In this document: in pieces, positions 43,942 to 52,978 of the stretch | How positions within the stretch are numbered: position 1 is the stretch's first letter | How the letters are laid out: every line of letters starts with the position of its first letter | DNA from: Spirosoma endbachense | GTDB lineage: Bacteria; Bacteroidota; Bacteroidia; Cytophagales; Spirosomataceae | Reading direction: 5' to 3' | Assembly (NCBI RefSeq): GCF_010233585.1 | Contig: NZ_CP045997.1 | Coordinates: forward strand, 9,443,132 to 9,507,131 | DNA: 64,000 nt | Program-made: the position numbers and the translations under genes | The notes under the pieces: generated by a model | The model's input: the letters and a program-made list of their open reading frames with translations, nothing else | Told to the model about the DNA's origin: nothing | Databases searched by the model: none

Positions 43942-45405
43942 ATGGCCAAACGTATTTTATACTGGTTCCGTAACGATCTCCGCCTGCACGATAACGAAGG
44001 ATTCGCCCGTGCTCTCGAAACGGCCGACGAAGTGCTGCCCGTATTTGTGTTCGAACCTCGCTGGTTTGAGGAATTGCCCGAGCTTGGTTTTCGAAAAACC
44101 GGCATCTTTCGTGCTCAGTTTATGCTTGAAGCCGTAGCCGATCTACGCAGGTCGCTACAGGACAAAGGCGCTGACCTGATCATTCGGGTCGGTCATTCCG
44201 CAAAAATTCTGGCACAACTGGCCGAAGACAGCGAGGCCGAAGCCGTTTACGCCAGCAAGGAGGTCACTGAAGACGAGACGGATACTGAATCGGATCTTAG
44301 CAAACGGCTCAAACCGCTTAATATAGACCTTGATTTATTTTGGGTATCAACGCTTTACCATGTTCGTGATCTGCCATTCTGGGTTTCACGTCTACCTACA
44401 ACCTTCACCCAATTTCGCCACGAAGTAGAGGCCCACTCCGACGTAAGGAAACCAATAGCTACTCCGCAAACCGTTCGCTTTGTTCCCGATATTCCTTCGG
44501 AAGAGTTACCATCACTAGCCGCATTTGGCTTTTCTGCCAAACTGATTGATGAGTCGAATCAAACGGCGAACACGAAAGGAACCCTCTTTAAAGGAGGTGA
44601 AACAGCGGGGCTGGAACGACTCCAACGCTACGTCTGGGAAGATGAGTTTATTAAGACCTACAAAGAAACCCGCAATGGTTTATCAGGCGAATCCTATTCA
44701 TCCAGATTTTCGGCCTGGCTGTCGCTCGGCTGTCTATCCCCCAGGCTTATCTATCAGGAAATCAAGCGCTATGAAGCCGAACGGGTTAAAAACGATTCAA
44801 CATACTGGCTCATTTTTGAGCTAATATGGCGTGATTACTTTCGCTTTGTTGCGCTCCGCTACGGAACCCGGCTCTTTAAGCCAAGCGGTATTCAGCAAAA
44901 TTTAACCAAAACATGGCTTCGCGATCCTGATCTGTTCAGGCGCTGGGTTGACGGGAAAACCGGCATTCCGTTTATTGATGCCAACATGCGCGAGTTGAAC
45001 ACTACAGGATTCATGTCTAACCGAGGGCGGCAAAACGTCAGTAGTTTTCTAGCCAATGACTTGGGTGTCGTTTGGACGTGGGGGGCGTCTTATTTCGAAA
45101 GTTTACTTATTGATTACGACCCCTGTAGCAATTGGGGGAATTGGAATTATATTGCTGGCGTTGGCAATGATCCTCGTGAAAACCGTCATTTCAACATCTA
45201 TAGTCAAGCCATGCACTATGATGAACAGGGCGATTACGTCAAACACTGGATACCCGAACTAGCGGCAGTCCCGGCAGACACGATCCACACGGTTTATAAC
45301 TTATCATCAGTTGAGCAAGCGCAATATGGCGTTGTTCTGGGCAGTACTTACCCCCTACCAGTCATCAACCCAAACAAGTGGACAATAGAGGAAAAAAACC
45401 GTTGA
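43942..45405 (+). CDS. DASH-type cryptochrome/photolyase
   Basis: The 487-residue protein belongs to the photolyase/cryptochrome family: an alpha/beta antenna domain (about 1-135, WFRNDLRLHDN) and an FAD-binding helical domain (about 210-440). The C-terminal region has the CRY-DASH hallmark YDPCSNWGNWNYIAGVGNDPRE, split here as SNWGNWNYIAG and GNDPRENRHFNI. These proteins repair cyclobutane dimers in single-stranded DNA under blue light and may also signal. No light-response partner is seen next to it. Confidence 0.88.
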   Translation: MAKRILYWFRNDLRLHDNEGFARALETADEVLPVFVFEPRWFEELPELGFRKTGIFRAQFMLEAVADLRRSLQDKGADLIIRVGHSAKILAQLAEDSEAEAVYASKEVTEDETDTESDLSKRLKPLNIDLDLFWVSTLYHVRDLPFWVSRLPTTFTQFRHEVEAHSDVRKPIATPQTVRFVPDIPSEELPSLAAFGFSAKLIDESNQTANTKGTLFKGGETAGLERLQRYVWEDEFIKTYKETRNGLSGESYSSRFSAWLSLGCLSPRLIYQEIKRYEAERVKNDSTYWLIFELIWRDYFRFVALRYGTRLFKPSGIQQNLTKTWLRDPDLFRRWVDGKTGIPFIDANMRELNTTGFMSNRGRQNVSSFLANDLGVVWTWGASYFESLLIDYDPCSNWGNWNYIAGVGNDPRENRHFNIYSQAMHYDEQGDYVKHWIPELAAVPADTIHTVYNLSSVEQAQYGVVLGSTYPLPVINPNKWTIEEKNR

Positions 45406-45481
45406 CGTAGTTTTAAGGTTACAATTTAACGAGTTTTGTTCAACTTTAACTCAGTAACAACTTTTCCCATCTTAACAGACC

Positions 45482-46063
45482 ATGTCAAGAACATTAATTA
45501 TTGTGGTGGTTATTGCCCTGATTTTGGGCATGTATGGTTGTAGTTCCTACAACGGCCTTGTTCAAAATGACACCAATGTACAGGAAAAATGGTCGCAGGT
45601 GCAGACGCAGTACCAGCGTCGGGCCGATCTGATACCAAACCTTGTTCGGACAGTTCAGGGAGCCGCAAACTTCGAAAAGAGTACACTAACGGCAGTTATT
45701 CAGGCACGGGCAAACGCAACCGGTATAAAACTCGATGCCAGCCAGTTGACGCCAGAAAATATCCAGAAATTCCAGGCCGCGCAGGATCAGCTTAGCGGTT
45801 CGTTATCGCGGCTGCTGGCAGTAGCAGAAAGCTACCCGAATCTGAAAGCCAACCAGAATTTCTCTGAGCTACAGGCACAGCTGGAAGGTACGGAAAACCG
45901 TATCGCTGTTTCGAGAAACGATTTCAACGGAGCCGTTAAGACCTATAATCAGTCCGTACGGTCCTTCCCGAATAATATCTTCGCCGGTATTTTCGGATTC
46001 CCCGTTAAAGGGTTCTTCGAAGCTTCGCAAGCAGCACAAAGCGCGCCAACGGTGCAGTTTTAA
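45482..46063 (+). CDS. lemA: LemA family protein
   Basis: The 193-residue protein has an N-terminal membrane segment ending in a possible lipobox (GMYGCSS, residues about 16-22) and a helical LemA domain with VQEKWSQVQTQYQRR and IPNLVRTVQGAA. The central DLIPNLV core is typical. LemA proteins are of uncertain biochemical role and are often next to TPM-domain genes, as here. The three genes from 45482 to 47408 form one cluster on the plus strand. Confidence 0.9.
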   Translation: MSRTLIIVVVIALILGMYGCSSYNGLVQNDTNVQEKWSQVQTQYQRRADLIPNLVRTVQGAANFEKSTLTAVIQARANATGIKLDASQLTPENIQKFQAAQDQLSGSLSRLLAVAESYPNLKANQNFSELQAQLEGTENRIAVSRNDFNGAVKTYNQSVRSFPNNIFAGIFGFPVKGFFEASQAAQSAPTVQF

Positions 46064-46135
46064 TGAGCAGGAAGCATGATGGCGTGAGCATGGAAAAGCT
46101 TTACTCTGTGCTCATGCCAGCATGCTCCAGGCCCC

Positions 46136-46579
46136 ATGCCCATGCAAACGAATCCATTTACTCCCGAGGATCAGCAACGTATTGTCAACGCCATCCGGGA
46201 AGCTGAAAAGGCAACATCGGGTGAAATCCGGGTACATGTTGAGCCGCACTGTGCTACCGCCGACCCCGTTCAGCGCGCTATTGCCGTATTTGCCCAATTG
46301 GGTATGCACCAGACTAAAGAACAAAACGGGGTCTTATTTTATCTGGCCCACGCTGACCGAAAGTTTGCGGTAGTAGGCGATAAAGGAATCAATGACAAAG
46401 TCCCTGCCGATTTCTGGGAAAGTACAAAAGACCTGATTCGCAGTCATTTTGCTATCGGGCATTATGTTGAAGGATTGAGCCGGGGAATTGAAAAAGCTGG
46501 ACAACAGTTAAAGCAGTACTTTCCATATGACGGCGAAACCGATACCAACGAACTCGCCGATGAAATTTCGTTTGATTGA
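46136..46579 (+). CDS. Soluble TPM-domain protein
   Basis: The 147-residue protein has one TPM-type domain (about 10-125) beginning FTPEDQQRIVNAIREAE, and has no membrane segments or signal peptide. The segments GEIRVHVEP and VVGDKGINDKVP fit the TPM/Psb32 family. Its function is not defined; TPM proteins co-occur with LemA. The next TPM gene overlaps its 3' end by about 20 bp. An imperfect inverted repeat precedes the gene (about 46073-46127). Confidence 0.75.
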   Translation: MPMQTNPFTPEDQQRIVNAIREAEKATSGEIRVHVEPHCATADPVQRAIAVFAQLGMHQTKEQNGVLFYLAHADRKFAVVGDKGINDKVPADFWESTKDLIRSHFAIGHYVEGLSRGIEKAGQQLKQYFPYDGETDTNELADEISFD

Positions 46580-47408
46580 CACATCCGTGAACATACCCAC
46601 CCTTCAATACCGATCGATTCAGTTCATTGGCCTGGTAATCCTGCTGTTTTCCCTTGCCTTATCGGGTAATCTGATGGCGCAGGATACGGCAACTGATGCG
46701 GCTAACACGGCCATACCCAATAAACCGAATCCGCCACGTCTGGTTAATGACTTTGCTGGTATTTTGAGCAGTAACGAGCGGGCTCAGTTAGAGCAGAAAC
46801 TGCGCACCTATAACGACTCAACATCGACTCAGATCACCATTGTCATTGTTAAAACAACAGAACCTTATCCAATTGGCGACTTTGCGTTTCAGGTAGGCCG
46901 TAAGTGGGGCGTTGGTCAGCAGGGCAAAAACAACGGTCTGGTGATTGCCTGGGCAACCCAAACCCGCAAAGTCTTTATTGCGCCCGGATATGGGCTTGAA
47001 GGCGCCATTCCCGATGCGATTGCCAAACGAATCATTACCAATACGATTGCCCCAGCCTTTAAACAGGAACAGTATTACCAGGGGTTAGATGCCGCAACAA
47101 CCGAAATCATCAAGCGGGCGAGCGGTGAATATGACGCCGAACCGAAGCAGTCTGATGGGGATGGCTGGGGGGAATTTCTTATTTGGGGAGTTATCATCTT
47201 CGTGATTATCCTTGTTATTTCTCGTCGGAGTGGCGGAGGCAGTAACCGTAATCGCGGTGGCGGCTTTTTCCCACCGGTCTTTTTTCCGTCTTCAGGCTGG
47301 GGTAGTTCGGGTGGTGGATGGAGCAGCGGTGGTAGCGGAGGTGGTAGTGACTTCGGTGGCTTTGGTGGTGGTAGTTTTGGCGGTGGTGGTGCCGGAGGAG
47401 ACTATTAG
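46560..47408 (+). CDS. Membrane-anchored TPM-domain protein with glycine-rich tail
   Basis: From ATG 46560, 282 residues: a hydrophobic export segment, a TPM domain (about 60-190, RLVNDFAGILSSNER, QVGRKWGVGQQGKNNG), a transmembrane helix (about 202-220) and a Gly/Ser-rich tail with many GGG runs ending GGAGGDY. This is the YgcG-type arrangement commonly coupled to LemA. ATG 46527 would add 11 residues but falls inside the previous gene. It is convergent with nuoJ. Confidence 0.85.
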   Translation: MKFRLIDTSVNIPTLQYRSIQFIGLVILLFSLALSGNLMAQDTATDAANTAIPNKPNPPRLVNDFAGILSSNERAQLEQKLRTYNDSTSTQITIVIVKTTEPYPIGDFAFQVGRKWGVGQQGKNNGLVIAWATQTRKVFIAPGYGLEGAIPDAIAKRIITNTIAPAFKQEQYYQGLDAATTEIIKRASGEYDAEPKQSDGDGWGEFLIWGVIIFVIILVISRRSGGGSNRNRGGGFFPPVFFPSSGWGSSGGGWSSGGSGGGSDFGGFGGGSFGGGGAGGDY

Positions 47409-47472
47409 CGTATCCCGGTACTTAAAGTCAGGTAAACAGGTATAGCCAACTGATCTTACAAATCCAGTCGCT

Positions 47473-48054
47473 TTAATTGCCTTTTTTCCCAATCGGGGCA
47501 GCCAGATAAGTAGCGCCAACCAAGGCAGCCAGCAATAAAATTCCAACGATTTCAAAAGGGACAACATACTCCGTCATGAGTTGTTTGCCGATCGTGCCAA
47601 TTGTTGTCTGCCAGCCTACAGGACGCGCCAGTAAGGTAAAATTAGCACGGGCTAATAAAGTGTAGAGAGCAACAAAGAGCAATCCGGCCGTCATGAGTGC
47701 TACTAACCAGGAGTATGCACCAGCCCGATTCAAGGCTGGAACGCGGTTTGATGACTGGCTGTTTGTTTCGGTTGGTGAGGCTGCTTTATGGGTTAGCATT
47801 ACGCCAAAAATAACCAATACCAATACCCCTCCAACATAAATCATGATCTGTGCTACCGCCAGAAAATCAGCACTCGCTAACACGAAGATCCCAGCAACAC
47901 CCAACAAGGTCAGCAATAGAAAAAAGGCGGCATAGAGAACATTACGGGTTAATAACACCGCTAATGCTCCGCCTAATATCAGCGCGGAAAATCCATAAAA
48001 AGCTATCTGAACCACTGATTTGTTGGAATTTTTCTGGTTAAGCTGATTTTCCAT
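47473..48054 (-). CDS. nuoJ: NADH-quinone oxidoreductase subunit J
   Basis: The 193-residue membrane protein is NuoJ of complex I, with five predicted helices and the family segment ADFLAVAQIMIYVGGVLVLVIFGVM. It takes part in proton pumping by complex I. Its start overlaps the nuoI end by 17 bp. In most bacteria nuoK follows, but here the next gene is on the other strand, so the pair nuoI-nuoJ stands apart from the remaining complex I genes. Confidence 0.88.
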   Translation of the reverse strand: MENQLNQKNSNKSVVQIAFYGFSALILGGALAVLLTRNVLYAAFFLLLTLLGVAGIFVLASADFLAVAQIMIYVGGVLVLVIFGVMLTHKAASPTETNSQSSNRVPALNRAGAYSWLVALMTAGLLFVALYTLLARANFTLLARPVGWQTTIGTIGKQLMTEYVVPFEIVGILLLAALVGATYLAAPIGKKGN

Positions 48055-49501
48055 CGTCGTCCGACGGTGGGGTCGATGGTGGCGCTTTGGGCTTCATCGT
48101 TGGCCGAAAAACAGGTTTGGGTCTGGGCATTTCAGCAACCGGAGTCTCCTTACTATCAGCAGCTGGTGTCGTTTTTTCTCCTTCTTCTGGCTCCGTAGCT
48201 GGCGGGCTGGGTTTCGGCTTCATCGTCGGCCGAAAGACTGGTTTCGGCTTTTGAACGGCTGGCTCTGGCGTTGCGGGAGTTTCGTTAACCGGCTTATCGA
48301 TAGCTGGTTGATTCTCGGGATCAATTGGAGCCTCTCCAGACTGAGTCGTTTTGGGCTTCATCGTCGGTCGAAAAACCGGACGGGCTTTAGCTTCAGCGAT
48401 TGGTTCTTCGCTGGTCGGTTGAGGCTCAGAAGTGGTTGCCCGATCGTCCGTTACCGGCTTGGGCGGTTTCATTGTTGGCCGAAAGACCGGTTTAGGTTTG
48501 GGCGGCTCTCCTGACTCCACTAAATCTGATTTTTCAACCGAATCCGTAGTGGTGTCTTTAGCCGGTTTCATTGTCGGGCGGAATCCACCGGGAGCCGCCT
48601 TTGGCTTCGGTGCAGTTTCCATCGATTCCTGTGCAGTTGTAGATTCCTTGGCAGGTTCATCGCCTGTTTCTTCCGGAACACCAGTTGTAGGACCCGTTGG
48701 CCTTTTCGCGGGGCGGAATACAGGATGTTTCATTGACTCAAGCCCTCCCTGTGCAATGTGCTGCATTTCATCGGGTGTAGCATCGGTTAATGGATGCTCC
48801 ATAGATGGCCCCGCTGAATTGGCAGGCTCGGGAGATGGTGAAGTAGCAGCCGGTTTGGCAGTTGGTCGAAATGCTGGTTTAGGTTTGTTGGCTGGTTGAG
48901 CGGTTGATGGTTGAGCCGCGGCTTTTGCCGCAGCCTGAGCGGCTTTCTGTTCTTCTTTTTCCCTCAGAAACAGTTCGTATAAATTCCGCTTCTCGTCCGC
49001 TTCTTCCGTTGTCAGATTGGCAAACTCATAGGTTAACTTCCCAAGCTCGAATTCACTATAATCAAACTTTTTGTCCATTGTCAGGCACTCGGTCGGGCAA
49101 ACAACCGTGCAAAGGCCGCAATAGCAGCATTTGGCCATATCAATATCGAATGTGGCCGCATACAGCCGAATCGGTGACCCATCCGATGCCCGGCCAACTT
49201 CTTCCGTCGCTTTGATGGCGTCGATCGTTATGCAATCGACCGGACAGACTTTAGCACACTTGTCGCAGACAATACAATCATCGATCTCATTACGGAGTCT
49301 ATAGCGGCCATTATCGGGAATTGGAAGCTGCTCGTGGGGGTACTGAAGCGTAACAAGACCATTTTGCTGGTCAAAATAAGTAGCATCTGCAATACCCTCG
49401 GCCGTCCGGCGATGCGTTGCATTACGTATGTGCCGGAACGTTAGACTCAAACCCTTGAGCGTTGTTCGGATACCAGATTTTATATCGTTGAAATAAGCCA
49501 T
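48038..49501 (-). CDS. nuoI: NuoI with a long proline-rich repetitive C-terminal tail
   Basis: 487 residues from ATG 49501 (MAYFNDIKSG). Residues 1-190 are NuoI, with two ferredoxin-type clusters: C76, C79, C82, C86 and C125, C128, C131, C135. They carry electrons through the peripheral arm of complex I. The remaining 290 residues are unlike other NuoI proteins: Pro, Thr, Lys and Glu-rich with seven copies of a motif close to KPVFRPTMKP (about residues 207-470). The tail seems disordered. It overlaps nuoJ and follows the E1 gene on the minus strand. Confidence 0.88.
   Translation of the reverse strand: MAYFNDIKSGIRTTLKGLSLTFRHIRNATHRRTAEGIADATYFDQQNGLVTLQYPHEQLPIPDNGRYRLRNEIDDCIVCDKCAKVCPVDCITIDAIKATEEVGRASDGSPIRLYAATFDIDMAKCCYCGLCTVVCPTECLTMDKKFDYSEFELGKLTYEFANLTTEEADEKRNLYELFLREKEEQKAAQAAAKAAAQPSTAQPANKPKPAFRPTAKPAATSPSPEPANSAGPSMEHPLTDATPDEMQHIAQGGLESMKHPVFRPAKRPTGPTTGVPEETGDEPAKESTTAQESMETAPKPKAAPGGFRPTMKPAKDTTTDSVEKSDLVESGEPPKPKPVFRPTMKPPKPVTDDRATTSEPQPTSEEPIAEAKARPVFRPTMKPKTTQSGEAPIDPENQPAIDKPVNETPATPEPAVQKPKPVFRPTMKPKPSPPATEPEEGEKTTPAADSKETPVAEMPRPKPVFRPTMKPKAPPSTPPSDDDGKSA
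48041..48892 (-). repeat. Seven PVFRPTMKP-type repeats in the NuoI tail
   Basis: Motif positions (plus coordinates, approximate): 48095, 48222, 48362, 48476, 48575, 48705, 48862. Spacing ranges from about 100 to 160 bp. The coding strand repeats are related but not identical, so they are likely an old duplication under selection on the peptide. Confidence 0.8.
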
Positions 49502-49540
49502 TTTTAATGAGCGAAAGTCGGCATCATAGCCGATCACTCG

Positions 49541-51949
49541 CTAGATAGGCGGAAACCGGTCTGGTTCGCACTCACTCATAATTGCATAAGCCACGTCAAT
49601 GATATCATCAACGTTCGGTTTTGAAAAATAATCGCCATCAGACCCATACGGTGGCCGGTGTGCTTTTGCCGAAATTGTTCTGGGCACAGAGTCCAGGTAA
49701 CGGTAGGCGTTTTGCCCTTCCACGACCTGTTGCATCAAATAGGCCGATGCACCACCCGGCACATCTTCATCGGCAAATATAACCCGGTTGGTCTTCTTTA
49801 TGGAGTCGAGAATGGAATGGTGAACATCAAATGGCAACAATGTTTGTACGTCGATCACCTCGATGCTTACCCCCATTTCGGCTAGCTGCCCGGCGGCCTC
49901 CATCACAATACGGCACATTGAACCGTAGGTAACCACAGTAACATCAGTACCACTTCGTAATACATCCGGTACACCCAGTGGCACACAGAACTCAGCCAGA
50001 TTATCGGGGACTTTTTCTTTGAGCCGATAGCCATTCAGGCATTCGATCAGCAGCGCCGGATCGTCGCCTTTGATGAGGGTATTGTAAAAACCGGCGGCTT
50101 GCGTCATATTACGAGGCACCAGTACATGTATACCACGAAGGCTACCGAGCATGGCACCCAGTGGCGATCCGGAATGCCAGATTCCCTCCAGCCTATGCCC
50201 ACGAGTCCGGATAATGAGCGGTGCCTTTTGGCCGCCCTTCGTTCGATAAAGCAACGTTGCCAGATCATCCGTGAGCGTTGCCAGCGCGTAGAAAATATAA
50301 TCGAAGTACTGAATTTCGACGATAGGCCGTAATCCACGCATAGCAAGGCCAATACCCTGTCCAATGATGGTTGTTTCACGAATGCCCGTATCAGTAATCC
50401 GAGCTTCACCGAATTTTTCCTGTAAACCGGCGAATCCCTGATTGACGTCGCCGATCAGGCCAACATCTTCGCCAAGAGCCACTACGCGGGCATCCCGATC
50501 GAAAAGACTCTCAAAATACCGCTGCATCAGAATATAACCGTCCACCCCTATCGAATCGTCGGTATAATGAGCGGGTATGGGTTCTACCAGCATGGGCGAC
50601 TCAGGCGAATGACTATATAAATAAGAGTTGTACCGGTCGGCATTCTCCTCATTTGTTCGCTCTATCCAGGCTTTCAGATGAGAACGGGAAGCACTTGTAT
50701 CGTTTCGAAGCAACCGCTGTGCCTTTCGGATGGCGGCAACAGCATCCCGGCGGAGAGGATTAACGGTTTTGCGTAGCTCTTCCCGAATGGCCATCAATTC
50801 GGCCGACTTCGGATTATGACGCGCCACTTGCTGTAATAAAGCAATGGCCGAATCGAAATCCCCTTTCATCGACTGTTCGAAGGCATGCCAGGAATCGGTA
50901 CGCGCTTTTTTAGCCGTCTGCCGGGCCTCTACTTCAATAGTCTCAAGCTCGTCGTGAGATGCATAGCCGTTTTTAAGAATCCACTGGCGGAACGTTCGAT
51001 TACAGTCGTGCTCGGTTTCCCACGATAACCGTTCTTTCGATTTATAGCGTTCGTGTGATCCAGATGACGAATGGCCCTGAGGCTGAGTAAGTTCCTGTAC
51101 GTGAACCAGTACCGGAACATGCTCTTCGCGGCAAATCCGGGCAGCCTGCTGATAGGTTTCCAGCAAGGCAACGTAATCCCAGCCTTTTACGGTAAAAATT
51201 TCGATGCCTTTTTCATCCTGACTTTCACGCTGAAAACCAGCTAACGCTTTTGAAATACTACCCTTGGTTGTCTGGTATTCGACTGGTACCGAAATGCCAT
51301 AGCCATCATCCCAGACCGACATCAATAACGGCACTTGCAATACACCAGCCGCATTCATGGTTTCCCAGAACATTCCCTGCGACGTAGAAGCATCGCCGAT
51401 CGTGGCAAATACGACCTCATCGCCGTTATGAGAAAAATTTGTCAGGTTATGCAGGGCATCGTTATTGCGGAAGAGTTTGGATGCATAAGCCAGACCAAGC
51501 GACCGTGGAATCTGGCCTGCCGTTGGGGCGATGTCGCAAACCGAATTAAACAGTTCCGTTTGATTACGCCACAACCCCTTTTCGTCGAGCCAGCGCGTAG
51601 CAAAATGGCCATTCATAGACCGTCCCGCCGTGCTGGGTTCTGCCTCGATATCGGTATGTGCATATAACTGGGCGAAAAACTCCGTCCAGCGAAGCTCACC
51701 CAGTGCGGCCACAAAGGTTTGGTCGCGATAATAACCCGATCGGAAATCACCCTGACGAAAAGCACTGGCGGCTGCAAGCTGCGCCAATTCCTTGCCATCG
51801 CCAAAGATTCCGAATTTCGCCCGGCCGCCCATAACATCGCGACGACCCAGTAAGCTTACCTGTCGGCTTTCGCAAGCCATTCGATAATCAGATAGGATTT
51901 TTTCGCGAGTCAGAATATCAGTCGAGCGGAGTTGTTCGTTTGCTATCAC
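49541..51949 (-). CDS. 2-oxo acid dehydrogenase E1, fused alpha-beta subunits
   Basis: 802 residues. The N-terminal half is an E1-alpha-like domain with the thiamine diphosphate motif GDASTSQGMFWETMNAAG (about 196-213). The C-terminal half (about 470-802) is E1-beta-like with ALGEDVGLIGDVNQGF and the tail TYGSMCRIVMEAA. The fused form is seen in Bacteroidetes for branched-chain or pyruvate-type dehydrogenases. No E2 or E3 gene is nearby, so the substrate is not defined. It lies 40 bp from nuoI on the same strand. Confidence 0.88.
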   Translation of the reverse strand: MIANEQLRSTDILTREKILSDYRMACESRQVSLLGRRDVMGGRAKFGIFGDGKELAQLAAASAFRQGDFRSGYYRDQTFVAALGELRWTEFFAQLYAHTDIEAEPSTAGRSMNGHFATRWLDEKGLWRNQTELFNSVCDIAPTAGQIPRSLGLAYASKLFRNNDALHNLTNFSHNGDEVVFATIGDASTSQGMFWETMNAAGVLQVPLLMSVWDDGYGISVPVEYQTTKGSISKALAGFQRESQDEKGIEIFTVKGWDYVALLETYQQAARICREEHVPVLVHVQELTQPQGHSSSGSHERYKSKERLSWETEHDCNRTFRQWILKNGYASHDELETIEVEARQTAKKARTDSWHAFEQSMKGDFDSAIALLQQVARHNPKSAELMAIREELRKTVNPLRRDAVAAIRKAQRLLRNDTSASRSHLKAWIERTNEENADRYNSYLYSHSPESPMLVEPIPAHYTDDSIGVDGYILMQRYFESLFDRDARVVALGEDVGLIGDVNQGFAGLQEKFGEARITDTGIRETTIIGQGIGLAMRGLRPIVEIQYFDYIFYALATLTDDLATLLYRTKGGQKAPLIIRTRGHRLEGIWHSGSPLGAMLGSLRGIHVLVPRNMTQAAGFYNTLIKGDDPALLIECLNGYRLKEKVPDNLAEFCVPLGVPDVLRSGTDVTVVTYGSMCRIVMEAAGQLAEMGVSIEVIDVQTLLPFDVHHSILDSIKKTNRVIFADEDVPGGASAYLMQQVVEGQNAYRYLDSVPRTISAKAHRPPYGSDGDYFSKPNVDDIIDVAYAIMSECEPDRFPPI

Positions 51950-52191
51950 AGCAGAGCTACGGGTTGAAAGCGTCCAACATTTAGTTTTTTAGATGAAGTG
52001 GGTTACCAGGGTCGCCCAAGCGTCATGCGAAAGTAAATTTAAAGCAAAACAAGCCAGCTTTCAAAAAAACGATTTTTTCTGTTTCTTTGTTAAGTCAACA
52101 ACAAGCAGTTAGCCTTTGGCAGACTCTTTGCTCTGGAATTGATTCGTAAGTATCTTACTTAAACAACCAAACCATAATTCCGTTTAGTCCA

Positions 52192-52632
52192 ATGAAAAAG
52201 TTTTTTTCACTTTTCGTAGCTTTATTTGTGTTCGTCGCAGTTGGCTACGCGCAGAAGGGAGTCCTGAAATTCGCCAAAGAAACTCATGACTTCGGTAAAG
52301 TTGAACAAGGCAAACCAGTTACCTATGTTTTTGAGTTCAAAAACGCTGGTGCTGATCCTGTCGTTATCAACGATGCTACAGCTTCTTGTGGCTGCACCAA
52401 GCCAAGCTGGACCCGCGAACCAGTAATGCCGGGCAAAACGGGTAATGTATCGGCTACGTTCAATGCCGCTGCTGCCGGACCGTTCAACAAATCGGTAACA
52501 GTAACCAGCAATGCTGAAGGTGGCCAGACGGTTCTTTATCTCAAAGGTGAAGTCGTTGCCCAGAAAGAAGCTCAGACGGTAGCAACTCCTGCTGTCGCTC
52601 CAGTTGGCAAAGACAAGAAAAAATCACGCTAA
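52192..52632 (+). CDS. DUF1573 protein, exported
   Basis: The 146-residue protein has a signal peptide (about 1-20, VGYA/QKG). A DUF1573 domain follows with FAKETHDFGKVEQG and the conserved SCGCTKPSW pair of cysteines. Domains of this type are Ig-like and common in Bacteroidetes secreted proteins. The 30-residue C-terminus is low-complexity. Function unknown. It faces away from the E1 gene, with a 242-bp gap in which no clear promoter was found. Confidence 0.85.
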   Translation: MKKFFSLFVALFVFVAVGYAQKGVLKFAKETHDFGKVEQGKPVTYVFEFKNAGADPVVINDATASCGCTKPSWTREPVMPGKTGNVSATFNAAAAGPFNKSVTVTSNAEGGQTVLYLKGEVVAQKEAQTVATPAVAPVGKDKKKSR

Positions 52633-52665
52633 CACGCTGAAGGGTTAATAGTGTGGTCAAGAAAG

Positions 52666-52695
52666 GCATCTGGTAGTTTACCGGATGCTTTTTTT
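52666..52695 (+). terminator. Rho-independent terminator after the DUF1573 gene
   Basis: GCATCTGG (52666-52673) pairs with CCGGATGC (52681-52688), with one G-U pair and a 7-base loop, followed by seven T. It starts 33 bp after the stop codon. Confidence 0.75.
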
Positions 52696-52765
52696 GTGTC
52701 CTCTTCTTTTGTTTATCCTATCCCGCAGCCAACCGCCAGACCCTGTTTCCACTCCTGTATAACTC

Positions 52766-52797
52766 TTTGGTTTCCTAGCCCTGGTCGCCTACTTTTG
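52766..52797 (+). promoter_or_regulatory. Bacteroidetes-type promoter for the prohibitin gene
   Basis: TTTG (52766-52769), 20 bp, then TACTTTTG (52790-52797) fits the -33/-7 consensus. The start codon is 182 bp downstream. The leader holds only very short reading frames and no feature I recognise. Confidence 0.55.
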
Positions 52798-52978
52798 ACC
52801 TGTTCTTCAAGTAGATCCGTTCCCATGACTCCGCCCCAGCGCCAATAAATTTGGCTGATTGCTTCCCTGTTTAGAGGAGTCATTTCATGCAACTCTTTTC
52901 TTTTCGGGAAAGCCTTAACTGGCACTATTTTCGATAGCTTGCCACCATTCAGTACTTGTCTTAATCTACGCAATAATC

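Noticed and set aside
52713-52973. 86-residue minus-strand frame between the DUF1573 and prohibitin genes
   Set aside because: It covers the prohibitin promoter on the other strand and shows no motif; I regard the interval as noncoding.
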